Shown: piece after piece, positions 1 to 9,054 of the stretch
Layout: each line of letters starts with the position of its first letter
How positions within the stretch are numbered: position 1 is the stretch's first letter
Assembly (NCBI RefSeq): GCF_018449435.1
Contig: NZ_JAHCMU010000005.1
Location: forward strand, 124,001-188,000
Length of the DNA: 64,000 bases
Direction: 5' to 3'
Origin: Flagellimonas sp. 389
Lineage (GTDB): Bacteria; Bacteroidota; Bacteroidia; Flavobacteriales; Flavobacteriaceae
Position numbers and translations under genes: made by a program
The notes under the pieces: model-generated
The model's input: the letters and a program-made list of their open reading frames with translations, nothing else
What the model was told of the DNA's origin: nothing
Database searches by the model: none

Positions 1-309
1 TATAGAGATATCAACGTTACCCGGAATCTTAATAAATGAAACTTTTCGAGGTTGTTGGGGGTTACTGTTGTCTATCACATGAATCCCTTGACTTTTATCG
101 TTGATAAAAATATAATCTTGATATGTATACACTTTTCCAGATTCATCTATAGGGCGAGGCACCTCTATTGATAAGCTTGTAGCAAATTCAGCTTTACTCA
201 TAATTAAAGGGCGTGCGACCAAATATTCCGCATAATCATCATCCTTGTCGTCACAAGACGAAAAGACCAATACAAGTATGCCCAACGACAGTAAAAGTTT
301 CTTTTTCAT
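1..309 (-). CDS. Lipoprotein with LVIVD-type repeat, 3' end cut by window edge
   Basis: Only the first 103 codons are present; the gene runs off the left edge. The start ATG at 309 opens a lipoprotein signal: a KKK basic tip, a leucine-rich core, and the lipobox FSSC with Cys19, followed by an acidic DDKDDD stretch typical of surface-exposed Bacteroidota lipoproteins. Further in, the segment reading YQDYIFINDKSQGIHVIDNS and on through NPQQPRKVSFIKIPGN fits one LVIVD-type beta-propeller blade (an entity is stated, then placed in a context, then a value). Family function is not known; these are predicted outer-membrane or surface lipoproteins. The lipoprotein call is seen directly; the LVIVD assignment is by recognition. 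Confidence 0.75.
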   Translation of the reverse strand, partial: MKKKLLLSLGILVLVFSSCDDKDDDYAEYLVARPLIMSKAEFATSLSIEVPRPIDESGKVYTYQDYIFINDKSQGIHVIDNSNPQQPRKVSFIKIPGNVDISI

Positions 310-387
310 TTTTGTTTAGTTTTTTTGTTAGAATAGTATCCTATAGATTAAAAAACTTAAACAAAGTTGCGTAGCAATCTTAAAAAA

Positions 388-1113
388 TTATAACTGCGAT
401 GGAGAACCAACTACTTCTTTATAAATGAAATAGGCAGGAATCCTGCTCATCATTGCAGTAAAGAACACACCAATAAAGCACAGTAATACTCCAAGTTGGC
501 CAATAATACCCATTAGCAGGAGTACTCCAAAAATAACTCCCCAATTTTTATTACCAAGGGCAAAACTTGCTTTTGCAATGTCCATTGCACTTAGCTCTTT
601 ATCAAAAGTGAAGAATACAGGAAAAAGTGATAGAGGTACAATCAAATAAAAAATTCCCAATCCACAGGCCAAAAACCCTAAAATGCTAAGTCCGAAAATA
701 ATCAACGAAAGCAATAAGGCCTTGATCAAATATTCTTTTTTAAAGTAAAAAAAGTAGCCATCTACAGGTCGATTTAAATCCTTTAGCCAACATATCCTTA
801 AAAATGCTGCATTTAAACATAAACTGCAGACCATTACACCCAACAGAAAAATGGGCATGAGCAACAGCATGAATATTGCAGCTGCCAGTGGCATTTCATC
901 ATTCTGAAAAGCTTCGGGGTCTGCGATACCAAAAGCAAACATGGGTACATAGAGCAATACGTAAAATGGCAACATGGATACAACAGTCAAAAGAACGATT
1001 ACAAATCCTTCCAACCAGACTTTTTTAAATAGCTCTAGGGAATTATTGAAAATACTTCCAAAATCCAATGGCTTGCTTTCGCTTATTTTTTGGGACAGAC
1101 CGTCAATATTCAT
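388..1113 (-). CDS. Polytopic inner-membrane protein of unknown function
   Basis: 241 residues with a soluble N-terminus of about 30 residues and then five to six hydrophobic segments (roughly 37-62, 75-108, 130-150, 152-170, 190-225). A short motif before the first helix (DFGSIFNNSLELFKKVW) recalls proteins often annotated in Bacteroidota as beta-carotene 15,15'-monooxygenase or as glycerophosphodiesterase membrane-domain proteins. That enzymatic label is poorly founded, and no catalytic residues can be pointed to. It is divergent from miaB, with an abutting promoter at 1165-1193. Best described as a conserved membrane protein. Confidence 0.8.
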   Translation of the reverse strand: MNIDGLSQKISESKPLDFGSIFNNSLELFKKVWLEGFVIVLLTVVSMLPFYVLLYVPMFAFGIADPEAFQNDEMPLAAAIFMLLLMPIFLLGVMVCSLCLNAAFLRICWLKDLNRPVDGYFFYFKKEYLIKALLLSLIIFGLSILGFLACGLGIFYLIVPLSLFPVFFTFDKELSAMDIAKASFALGNKNWGVIFGVLLLMGIIGQLGVLLCFIGVFFTAMMSRIPAYFIYKEVVGSPSQL

Positions 1114-1164
1114 ATATCTTTTGGTTCAATTTAAGATTGAAGCTAACAATAACTTAATAATACC

Positions 1165-1193
1165 CAAATATAGTATTAAAATATACTGCCAAA
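1165..1193 (-). promoter_or_regulatory. Bacteroidota-type promoter for the 388-1113 gene
   Basis: Read on the minus strand there is TTTG (1193-1190), a 17-base spacer, and TATATTTG (1172-1165), matching the TTTG / TAnnTTTG promoter consensus of Bacteroidota. The start codon lies about 50 bases downstream at 1113. The -33 element directly abuts that of the divergent promoter at 1194. Predicted from sequence only. Confidence 0.5.
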
Positions 1194-1225
1194 TTGTCAC
1201 CAACATAGAATATGCATTATCTTTG
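1194..1225 (+). promoter_or_regulatory. Bacteroidota-type promoter for miaB
   Basis: TTG at 1194-1196, a 21-base spacer, then TATCTTTG at 1218-1225, an exact match to TAnnTTTG. The miaB ATG follows at 1243, so the leader would be only about 10-15 bases. Good consensus and spacing make this one of the better promoter calls in the window. Confidence 0.6.
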
Positions 1226-1242
1226 CATCCCATTATAACGAA

Positions 1243-2706
1243 ATGACAGCGAACGAAAACATAGAGAAAGTTATAGATGAAAGCCGACAAGGAAACCCCT
1301 TGGCATTGGAAAAGAACAAAGACAACAGCCGGAAACTCTACATTGAGAGCTATGGTTGCCAGATGAATTTTTCCGATAGCGAGATTGTAGCTTCAATCTT
1401 GGCGAAAGAAGGTTTTAATACGACCCAACAACTAGAGGAAGCAGATTTGGTATTGGTAAATACTTGCTCCATTAGAGAAAAAGCGGAACTGACCGTACGC
1501 AAACGCTTAGAAAAATTCAATGCGGTCAAAAAGATAAATCCAGGAATGAAAGTTGGCGTGCTTGGCTGTATGGCCGAACGTCTCAAAAGCAAATTTCTGG
1601 AAGAGGAAAAAATTGTGGACATGGTCGTAGGGCCAGATGCCTATAAGGACCTGCCCAACCTTATTCAAGAAATCGATGGGGGCAGAAACGCTGTTAACGT
1701 AATACTGTCCAAAGACGAAACCTATGGTGACGTTGCTCCGGTGCGATTAAATTCGAATGGGGTAAGCGCTTTTGTTTCCATTACACGCGGCTGTGACAAT
1801 ATGTGCACCTTTTGTGTAGTTCCGTTTACCCGGGGACGTGAAAGAAGTCGTGATCCACAGTCCATTCTTGAAGAGGTAAACGATCTTTGGGAAAAAGGGT
1901 TTAAGGAAATTACGCTGTTGGGACAAAATGTGGACAGTTACCTTTGGTATGGTGGAGGATTGAAGAAAGATTTTGAAAAAGCTTCGGAAATGCAGAAGGC
2001 AACTTCGGTAAATTTTGCAAAGCTTTTGGAGTTAACGGCAAAGGCGCAGCCAAAAATGCGAATTCGTTTTTCTACTTCCAATCCACAGGATATGACCTTG
2101 GATGTTATAGAGACCATGGCCAAGTATGTAAACATCTGCAATTACATACACCTTCCCGTTCAAAGTGGCAGTGATAGAATTTTGAAGGCAATGAACCGTC
2201 TTCATACGAGAGAAGAATATTTTGAGATGATCGATAGTATTCGAAAAATAATCCCAGACTGTGCCATAAGCCAAGATATGATCGCTGGTTTTCCTACGGA
2301 AACCGAAGAAGACCATCAAGACACCTTGAGCTTGATGGAATATGTAAAATATGACTTTGGTTTTATGTTTGCATATTCCGAAAGGCCTGGCACCATGGCA
2401 GCAAGAAAGTTGGATGACGATGTCCCGGAGGATATCAAGAAAAGACGCTTGAACGATATTATAAATCTTCAACAACGACATTCCCTCTTCAGAACTCAAC
2501 AACATCTTGGTAAAACCGAAGAAGTTTTGATTGAAGGGCCTTCAAAAAAATCCAATGCGCATTGGAAAGGCAGAAATTCCCAAAATATTGTAGTTGTTTT
2601 TCCAAAGGAAAATTACAAAGTTGGAGATTTTGTCAATGTAAAAATTAATGAATGTACCTCTGCAACCCTTATAGGGGAGGCCGTTGCACATTCAAAGAAC
2701 AATTAA
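1243..2706 (+). CDS. miaB: tRNA-2-methylthio-N6-dimethylallyladenosine synthase MiaB
   Basis: Radical-SAM methylthiotransferase that adds a methylthio group to N6-isopentenyladenosine-37 of tRNAs reading UNN codons. The N-terminal UPF0004 domain carries the three auxiliary-cluster cysteines Cys39 (YGCQMN), Cys75 (NTCS) and Cys109 (LGCM). The radical-SAM CxxxCxxC motif is Cys184-Cys188-Cys191 in [10 protein letters not shown]. The C-terminal part ends in a TRAM domain (about 415-485). At 487 residues it is of normal length with a slightly long N-terminus. The start at 1243 fits the promoter just upstream. It heads the miaB - sigma-54 activator - lptE - TPR - secG series seen in Flavobacteriaceae. 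Confidence 0.97.
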   Translation: MTANENIEKVIDESRQGNPLALEKNKDNSRKLYIESYGCQMNFSDSEIVASILAKEGFNTTQQLEEADLVLVNTCSIREKAELTVRKRLEKFNAVKKINPGMKVGVLGCMAERLKSKFLEEEKIVDMVVGPDAYKDLPNLIQEIDGGRNAVNVILSKDETYGDVAPVRLNSNGVSAFVSITRGCDNMCTFCVVPFTRGRERSRDPQSILEEVNDLWEKGFKEITLLGQNVDSYLWYGGGLKKDFEKASEMQKATSVNFAKLLELTAKAQPKMRIRFSTSNPQDMTLDVIETMAKYVNICNYIHLPVQSGSDRILKAMNRLHTREEYFEMIDSIRKIIPDCAISQDMIAGFPTETEEDHQDTLSLMEYVKYDFGFMFAYSERPGTMAARKLDDDVPEDIKKRRLNDIINLQQRHSLFRTQQHLGKTEEVLIEGPSKKSNAHWKGRNSQNIVVVFPKENYKVGDFVNVKINECTSATLIGEAVAHSKNN

Positions 2707-2709
2707 TCT

Positions 2710-3984
2710 ATGGAAAACGTTCAATCCATAAAACAACGTTTTGAACTTATAGGCAACAATGTAAAGCTCAATCGCGCTTTGCAAAAGGCCATACAAGTTT
2801 CCCCAACGGACATTTCGGTGCTGGTAACTGGGGAAAGCGGTGTTGGTAAAGAGGCCATTCCAAAAATTATTCACGCTCTTTCACATAGAAAACATGCAAA
2901 ATACATTGCAGTAAACTGTGGTGCCATTCCTGAAGGAACCATAGACAGTGAACTTTTTGGACATGAAAAAGGGGCTTTTACAGGAGCTACACAAACCCGA
3001 AGCGGTTATTTTGAAGTAGCTGATGGCGGAACCATATTTTTAGATGAAGTTGGTGAACTACCATTAACCACACAAGTACGGTTGCTCAGGGTTCTAGAAA
3101 ATGGCGAGTTTTTAAAAGTAGGTTCTTCACAAGTGCAAAAAACAGATGTGCGGATTGTAGCGGCCACTAACATAAATATGTTCGAAGCCATTGAAAAAGA
3201 GAAGTTCAGAGAAGACCTCTATTATAGGTTAAGTACAGTAGAAATTAGTATTCCTCCACTCCGTGACCGCCAAGAAGACATTCATTTGTTATTTAGGAAG
3301 TTTGCTTCGGATTTTGGCCAGAAATACAAGATGCCCACTATTCGTTTAGAAGAACAGGCGGTTCAATTATTGCTAAAATATAGGTGGCCCGGTAACATTC
3401 GCCAATTGCGAAACATAGCAGAACAAATTTCTGTCCTAGAGGAAAATAGGGCCATAACGGCGTCCACGCTCAACAGTTACCTGCCCAATGCCAACACCAG
3501 TAATCTCCCTGCTGTTGTAGGGCAAACAAAAAAGGATAGTGACTTTAGCAATGAAAGGGAAATTCTTTATAAGGTATTATTTGATATGAAGGGCGACCTC
3601 AATGATTTAAAAAAACTTACCTTGGAGCTGCTAAAAAACAATGATTCCGAGAAAGTACAGGAAGAAAACGAGACGTTGATCAGAAAAATATACGGAAATG
3701 AAGAGGATGAGATTCCACAACAAGAAAACAGAACAACTGAAGTGCTTCATTTACCCGAGCCAATTGTAGAAACAACCAGTGCCACAGTAACACAACCACA
3801 GGAAGATCGTTATCATTTTGCTGAAGAAATTGAAGAGGAAGAAACCTTATCGCTACAGGAAAAAGAAATTGAACTGATCAAAAAGTCATTGGAGCGAAAT
3901 AGGGGGAAACGGAAAGCAGCAGCTACGGAATTGGGTATCTCCGAAAGGACCCTGTACAGAAAAATCAAACAATATGATCTCTAG
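2710..3984 (+). CDS. Sigma-54-dependent AAA+ activator lacking a receiver domain
   Basis: 424-residue bacterial enhancer-binding protein. Walker A is GESGVGKE (41-48), the sigma-54 contact loop GAFTGA is at 88-93, Walker B is GTIFLDE (107-113), and a sensor arginine lies in DLYYRLS. The AAA+ core begins within the first 15 residues, so there is no receiver, GAF or PAS domain: activity is not controlled by direct phosphorylation. After residue ~245 a long acidic, Glu-rich linker leads to a C-terminal Fis-type helix-turn-helix (about 385-424, RKAAATELGISERTLYRKIK). It starts 3 bases after miaB and overlaps the longest possible lptE frame. Targets are unknown; co-transcription with envelope genes suggests an envelope-related role, which is inference. 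Confidence 0.93.
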   Translation: MENVQSIKQRFELIGNNVKLNRALQKAIQVSPTDISVLVTGESGVGKEAIPKIIHALSHRKHAKYIAVNCGAIPEGTIDSELFGHEKGAFTGATQTRSGYFEVADGGTIFLDEVGELPLTTQVRLLRVLENGEFLKVGSSQVQKTDVRIVAATNINMFEAIEKEKFREDLYYRLSTVEISIPPLRDRQEDIHLLFRKFASDFGQKYKMPTIRLEEQAVQLLLKYRWPGNIRQLRNIAEQISVLEENRAITASTLNSYLPNANTSNLPAVVGQTKKDSDFSNEREILYKVLFDMKGDLNDLKKLTLELLKNNDSEKVQEENETLIRKIYGNEEDEIPQQENRTTEVLHLPEPIVETTSATVTQPQEDRYHFAEEIEEEETLSLQEKEIELIKKSLERNRGKRKAAATELGISERTLYRKIKQYDL

Positions 3985-4024
3985 ATTTCAAAATCTTTTG
4001 AAAATGTCACAAGAACAAAAGCTG

Positions 4025-4543
4025 ATGAGAAAAAGCAACTACAAACTGGGAATCCTTTCCCTTCTGCTATGTCTTTACGGTTGCGGAGCATATAATTTCT
4101 CAGGAGCGGATATTGGAACGGCCAAAAGTTTTCAGGTGAATTTTTTCCAAAATTACGCGGACCAGAGTCCGGGCTCTGTCATTGAACCTGGTTTGGATAG
4201 GGATTTCACCAATGCTTTGCAAGAATTGATTACCAACTTAACAAGTTTGGCGCTTACGGGCAGTAATGGAGATTTGTTGTACGAAGGAGAAATTGTAGAA
4301 TATAGGGTTGTTCCCATGACTGCAACAGCAGACCAACTTACAGCGCAAAACCGCCTTACCATGAGCGTTAATGTTAGGTTTTTTAATAAAACCAAAGAAG
4401 AAGTGGATTTTGAAAAACGTTTCTCTTTCTTTTTTGATTTTGACGCAACAGCTACATTAGCCTCGGTGCAGGCCCAAGCCCATGAAGAAATTTTTGATCG
4501 TATCACCCAAGATATTTTTAATGCTTCGCTAGGAAATTGGTAG
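4025..4543 (+). CDS. lptE: LPS assembly lipoprotein LptE family
   Basis: Outer-membrane lipoprotein that plugs and assists LptD in placing LPS on the cell surface. Starting at ATG 4025 gives a textbook lipoprotein signal: MRKSNYKLG basic tip, hydrophobic core, and lipobox LYGC with Cys20, followed by GAYNFSGADI, typical of the Bacteroidota LptE family (about 172 residues). In-frame ATGs at 4004 and 3974 would place the signal peptide too far inside, so 4025 is preferred. The mature region is a small alpha/beta fold without catalytic residues. The stop is 5 bases before the next start. lptC lies at 38 kb in this window. Confidence 0.88.
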   Translation: MRKSNYKLGILSLLLCLYGCGAYNFSGADIGTAKSFQVNFFQNYADQSPGSVIEPGLDRDFTNALQELITNLTSLALTGSNGDLLYEGEIVEYRVVPMTATADQLTAQNRLTMSVNVRFFNKTKEEVDFEKRFSFFFDFDATATLASVQAQAHEEIFDRITQDIFNASLGNW

Positions 4544-4548
4544 ACCCC

Positions 4549-5433
4549 ATGAATGTATCCGACTTCATACAAATTATTCAAAAATCAGATACCATTCTGT
4601 CACCAAAACAGACAAAGGCGTTAGAGGATATTATTGATGAATACCCTTATTTTCAGACTGCAAGAGCATTACATTTAAAAGGACTTAAAAATCTGGACAG
4701 CTATAAATACAATAGTGCATTAAAGGTTACTGCTGCCCATACTGCGGACAGGGATGTCCTTTTTGATTTTGTTACATCCAAGGAATTTGTCCAAAACAAT
4801 ATTGCGGACACTATGATGGGACGGACCCAAAAACTGGAAGATAAAAAGGCCGTTTCTGAAGAAATTCAGCCCAATCCAGATATGGAGACCATTCTTGGCG
4901 AATCTAAAGAGGGTGCCTTGCCGCAGAACCTTCAAGATGCGGAACGTATCCTGAACCCAACGCTTTTTAAATCGAAGAAACCAGAAATAGAAGAACCTGA
5001 TCCATCAGAAAAAAAAAGTCCTAATGTTGATTTGAACATTGGAAAACCCATACCCTTCACAAAAAAAGAAAAACACTCTTTTACGGAATGGTTGCAATTG
5101 GCTTCCAAAAACACTTCCGAAGAAACCGAATCTGAAGAAACGGCAGCGTTGGAAAAAAAGAAAAAGTTCGATTTATTGGACAAGTTTATAGAGAACAAAC
5201 CCAAGATTGTTCCAAATGAAGACTCAAAGGCAAAGGTGAAGATAAAAGAGTCCACAAAGATGAATACCAATGAGCTGATGACAGAGACTTTGGCCAAAGT
5301 GTATTTAGAACAAAAAAAGTATAAAAAAGCCATTCAAGCCTTTAAAATATTGAGTTTGAAATATCCAGAAAAAAATGGTTTCTTTGCAGACCAAATTCGG
5401 ACAGTAAAGAAGCTTCAAAAAGAAAACGAATAA
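4549..5433 (+). CDS. Conserved Bacteroidota protein with TPR-like C-terminus
   Basis: 294 residues from ATG 4549; a TTG at 4537 is in frame but overlaps the lptE stop. The N-terminal region (DFIQIIQKSDTILSPKQTKAL through YPYFQTARALHLKGLK) looks helical. The middle is charged and low in complexity. The last 60 residues (LMTETLAKVYLEQKKYKKAI, then a second helix) form one clear tetratricopeptide unit. No signal peptide or membrane segment, so cytoplasmic or peripheral. Function unknown; its constant position between lptE and secG hints at an envelope or secretion role, but nothing in the sequence proves this. Confidence 0.85.
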   Translation: MNVSDFIQIIQKSDTILSPKQTKALEDIIDEYPYFQTARALHLKGLKNLDSYKYNSALKVTAAHTADRDVLFDFVTSKEFVQNNIADTMMGRTQKLEDKKAVSEEIQPNPDMETILGESKEGALPQNLQDAERILNPTLFKSKKPEIEEPDPSEKKSPNVDLNIGKPIPFTKKEKHSFTEWLQLASKNTSEETESEETAALEKKKKFDLLDKFIENKPKIVPNEDSKAKVKIKESTKMNTNELMTETLAKVYLEQKKYKKAIQAFKILSLKYPEKNGFFADQIRTVKKLQKENE

Positions 5434-5442
5434 CAGAAAATC

Positions 5443-5811
5443 ATGAGTACGTTTACAATATTTTTAATACTAATTATCATAGTGTGCCTTTTATTGGTAT
5501 TGGTAATTATGGTGCAGAATCCTAAAGGTGGTGGATTATCCTCTTCTTTTGGGGGCGGAGGCAACCAAGTAGTTGGGGGTGTAAAAAAAACAGGGGATTT
5601 CCTGGATAAAAGCACATGGACTTTAGCATCTCTCTTAATTGTCTTAATTCTTGTTTCCAATGTTTCCCTTAAAGGAAGCTATAGTCAAGCAGATTCCAAA
5701 CTATTACAAGGTGACGATGTAGAAACTACAATTCCGGAGACTGTGCCAGAAGAAGTTCCAGAACAACTTCCACCTGCTACAAACGATAATCCAGCGGACA
5801 CTATCAACTAA
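5443..5811 (+). CDS. secG: Preprotein translocase subunit SecG
   Basis: Small SecYEG subunit, 122 residues. Two membrane helices (about 4-25 and 55-75) flank the conserved loop VQNPKGGGLSSSFGGGG, the hallmark of SecG. The tail after residue 85 is acidic and proline-rich (ETVPEEVPEQLPP), an extension common in Bacteroidota. Starts 9 bases after the preceding gene and is followed by a strong terminator, so it closes the miaB operon. Confidence 0.95.
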   Translation: MSTFTIFLILIIIVCLLLVLVIMVQNPKGGGLSSSFGGGGNQVVGGVKKTGDFLDKSTWTLASLLIVLILVSNVSLKGSYSQADSKLLQGDDVETTIPETVPEEVPEQLPPATNDNPADTIN

Positions 5812-5830
5812 TAACAATGACAGTATCTAT

Positions 5831-5869
5831 AAAAATGCCGGCTTGAGTGACAAGCTGGCATTTTTATTT
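5831..5869 (+). terminator. Rho-independent terminator after secG
   Basis: A 15-base arm (5831-5845) pairs with 5851-5865 around a 5-base AGTGA loop, with one G-U pair, and ends in a T-rich tract. It separates the secG operon from groESL. Confidence 0.9.
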
Positions 5870-5952
5870 TCTAATAATGTCAGTTTTTAACCAATGGCAT
5901 AATTTCTGCCCAAAAAATTGAGAATTTTTAAATTAATCAAAAAATCAATAAG

Positions 5953-6231
5953 ATGGCTAAAGTCAATATCAAACCATTAGCGGACAGAGTTCTTATAGAA
6001 CCTGTTGAAGCTGAGACAAAGACAGCTTCGGGAATCATCATTCCTGATACCGCAAAAGAAAAACCACAAAAAGGAAAAGTAGTCGCCGTTGGTCCAGGCA
6101 CCAAAGATGAAGCAATAACTGTAAAAGTGGGCGATACCGTTCTTTATGGAAAATATGCCGGCACAGAATTAAAATTGGATGGCTCTGACTATTTGATGAT
6201 GCGTGAAAGTGACATTTTAGCAATTGTTTAA
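5953..6231 (+). CDS. groES: Co-chaperonin GroES
   Basis: 92-residue Cpn10, the heptameric lid of the GroEL chamber. Family motifs are visible: [12 protein letters not shown] at the start, the mobile loop [14 protein letters not shown] that docks on Gro[12 protein letters not shown], and the C-terminal [10 protein letters not shown]. It lies 21 bases upstream of groEL in one operon. No CIRCE inverted repeat and no clear TAnnTTTG promoter were found in the 80 bases upstream, so the heat-shock control is not obvious from sequence. Confidence 0.98.
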   Translation: MAKVNIKPLADRVLIEPVEAETKTASGIIIPDTAKEKPQKGKVVAVGPGTKDEAITVKVGDTVLYGKYAGTELKLDGSDYLMMRESDILAIV

Positions 6232-6234
6232 TAA

Positions 6235-7884
<1,650 letters not shown>

Positions 7885-7910
7885 TCTCCTTGGAGAACCA
7901 ACAAATATTA

Positions 7911-7945
7911 AAAATCCGCTCTTAAGTTAAGAGCGGATTTTTTAT
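7911..7945 (+). terminator. Rho-independent terminator after groEL
   Basis: A 14-bp perfect stem (7911-7924 with 7928-7941) and a 3-base loop, followed by a T run. Symmetric A/T flanks mean it may also serve the convergent gene ending at 7956. Confidence 0.92.
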
Positions 7946-7955
7946 TGGAAGGTGC

Positions 7956-8669
7956 TTAAAATAACATCCAAAATGCCATGACCAACATAATGGCATTTTC
8001 AATAAAGGTCGCCTCGGTCATAGGCAACTTTAGAGCAGTTCCAAGACATGCGCATCTTATGCTCTTTTTATCAAGCAGGGTTTTGGTCACACCAATTGTT
8101 GTAACTCCTAAAATAACTACGGTTAGTATCAAGGCCGCCGTCACTTGAACACGCATTAAGAATAGTAGGCCTAATCCCAATTCCAGAAAGGGGTATATCC
8201 AACCATATACAGGAATTGTCTTTGCCAAAGGGTCGTACATTCTAAAACTCTCTGGGAAACCTTTTAAGTCCAAAAACTTGAAAAAGCTAAAAACAATATA
8301 GAATAGCCCCATAAAGTCGAGCATGGCCTCTCCTAAATTCCAATCTTTAAAGTTCAATAAGATTGATGCAGCAAATAGATATGCAAAAATCAAAAACAAT
8401 GGGCGCAATTGCGCCCATTTGGATTTTTCTCCCATCATTTCTCCCACAGCGGATACAACCTCACTTTGGCTTTCTTGAATTGCATATTTATTAGGCAACA
8501 CCGCACTAAACTCTCTTAAAGAAATATGCCGTTCCATCGTAATATGTGCCGAAGAAGTTTCTAAATCCACACTAACATCGGTAACACCATCAAGTCCTGA
8601 AAGTTTCTCCTGCACAGATGCTACGCACCCTTCGCAGGTCATTCCAGTTACGGTATATGTATGCTTCAT
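7956..8669 (-). CDS. HMA-domain plus MauE/DoxX-like membrane protein
   Basis: 237 residues in two parts. An N-terminal heavy-metal-associated domain (1-68) has the GMTCEGC motif with metal-binding Cys12 and Cys15. The C-terminal half has about four membrane helices and ends in a MauE-like segment with a CAC pair (SIRCACLGTALKLPMTEATFIEN), as in proteins linked to thiol-disulfide chemistry. Probably binds Cu(I) or a similar soft metal at the inner membrane. It is the last gene of a four-gene minus-strand operon, 8 bases after the next HMA protein. The copper assignment is inferred from the HMA motif and neighbours. Confidence 0.88.
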   Translation of the reverse strand: MKHTYTVTGMTCEGCVASVQEKLSGLDGVTDVSVDLETSSAHITMERHISLREFSAVLPNKYAIQESQSEVVSAVGEMMGEKSKWAQLRPLFLIFAYLFAASILLNFKDWNLGEAMLDFMGLFYIVFSFFKFLDLKGFPESFRMYDPLAKTIPVYGWIYPFLELGLGLLFLMRVQVTAALILTVVILGVTTIGVTKTLLDKKSIRCACLGTALKLPMTEATFIENAIMLVMAFWMLF

Positions 8670-8677
8670 TTCCTTAT

Positions 8678-9034
8678 TTAATGCTTTTCGCTATCGTCCG
8701 TGTTGTCATCGCGGTATTTGCAGCACGGATGAATATTATCATATGCTTCTTGCGAAGCTTTCAACTCCTTTGTATCATGACCTGCTTTAACCAATGCGGT
8801 TTTTATTTGCATCGCATCTGTTTTTTGCTCATCCACAATTAAAGAGAGCTGGTGCGATGGAATATCCCAAACCGCATATTTTACACCAGGAACATTGAGC
8901 GCAGCTTTCTCGATACGCATTTTGCACATCTCACATTTCCCGTCTACCTCAAATTCAAGTTTCTTTTTTTTGTCCTGCGCATTGCCCATGAGCATCCCCA
9001 TGATACATACTAGAAAAATCAATACTTTTTTCAT
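8678..9034 (-). CDS. Periplasmic HMA-domain metal-binding protein
   Basis: 118 residues: a Sec signal peptide (1-20, ending GNAQ), then a heavy-metal-associated fold with the pair Cys34-Cys37 in GKCEMC, and a tail with HPCC (His102, Cys104, Cys105) followed by a charged, His-containing end. The second Cys/His cluster could add a metal site. Likely a soluble periplasmic metallochaperone passing metal between the TonB-dependent receptor just upstream and the membrane protein just downstream. The role is inferred from order and motifs. Confidence 0.86.
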   Translation of the reverse strand: MKKVLIFLVCIMGMLMGNAQDKKKKLEFEVDGKCEMCKMRIEKAALNVPGVKYAVWDIPSHQLSLIVDEQKTDAMQIKTALVKAGHDTKELKASQEAYDNIHPCCKYRDDNTDDSEKH

Positions 9035-9054
9035 TTTTATGTTATTTAATTATG

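Noticed and set aside
2032..2505. Antisense open frame of 157 codons inside miaB
   Set aside because: miaB is complete and conserved across this stretch.
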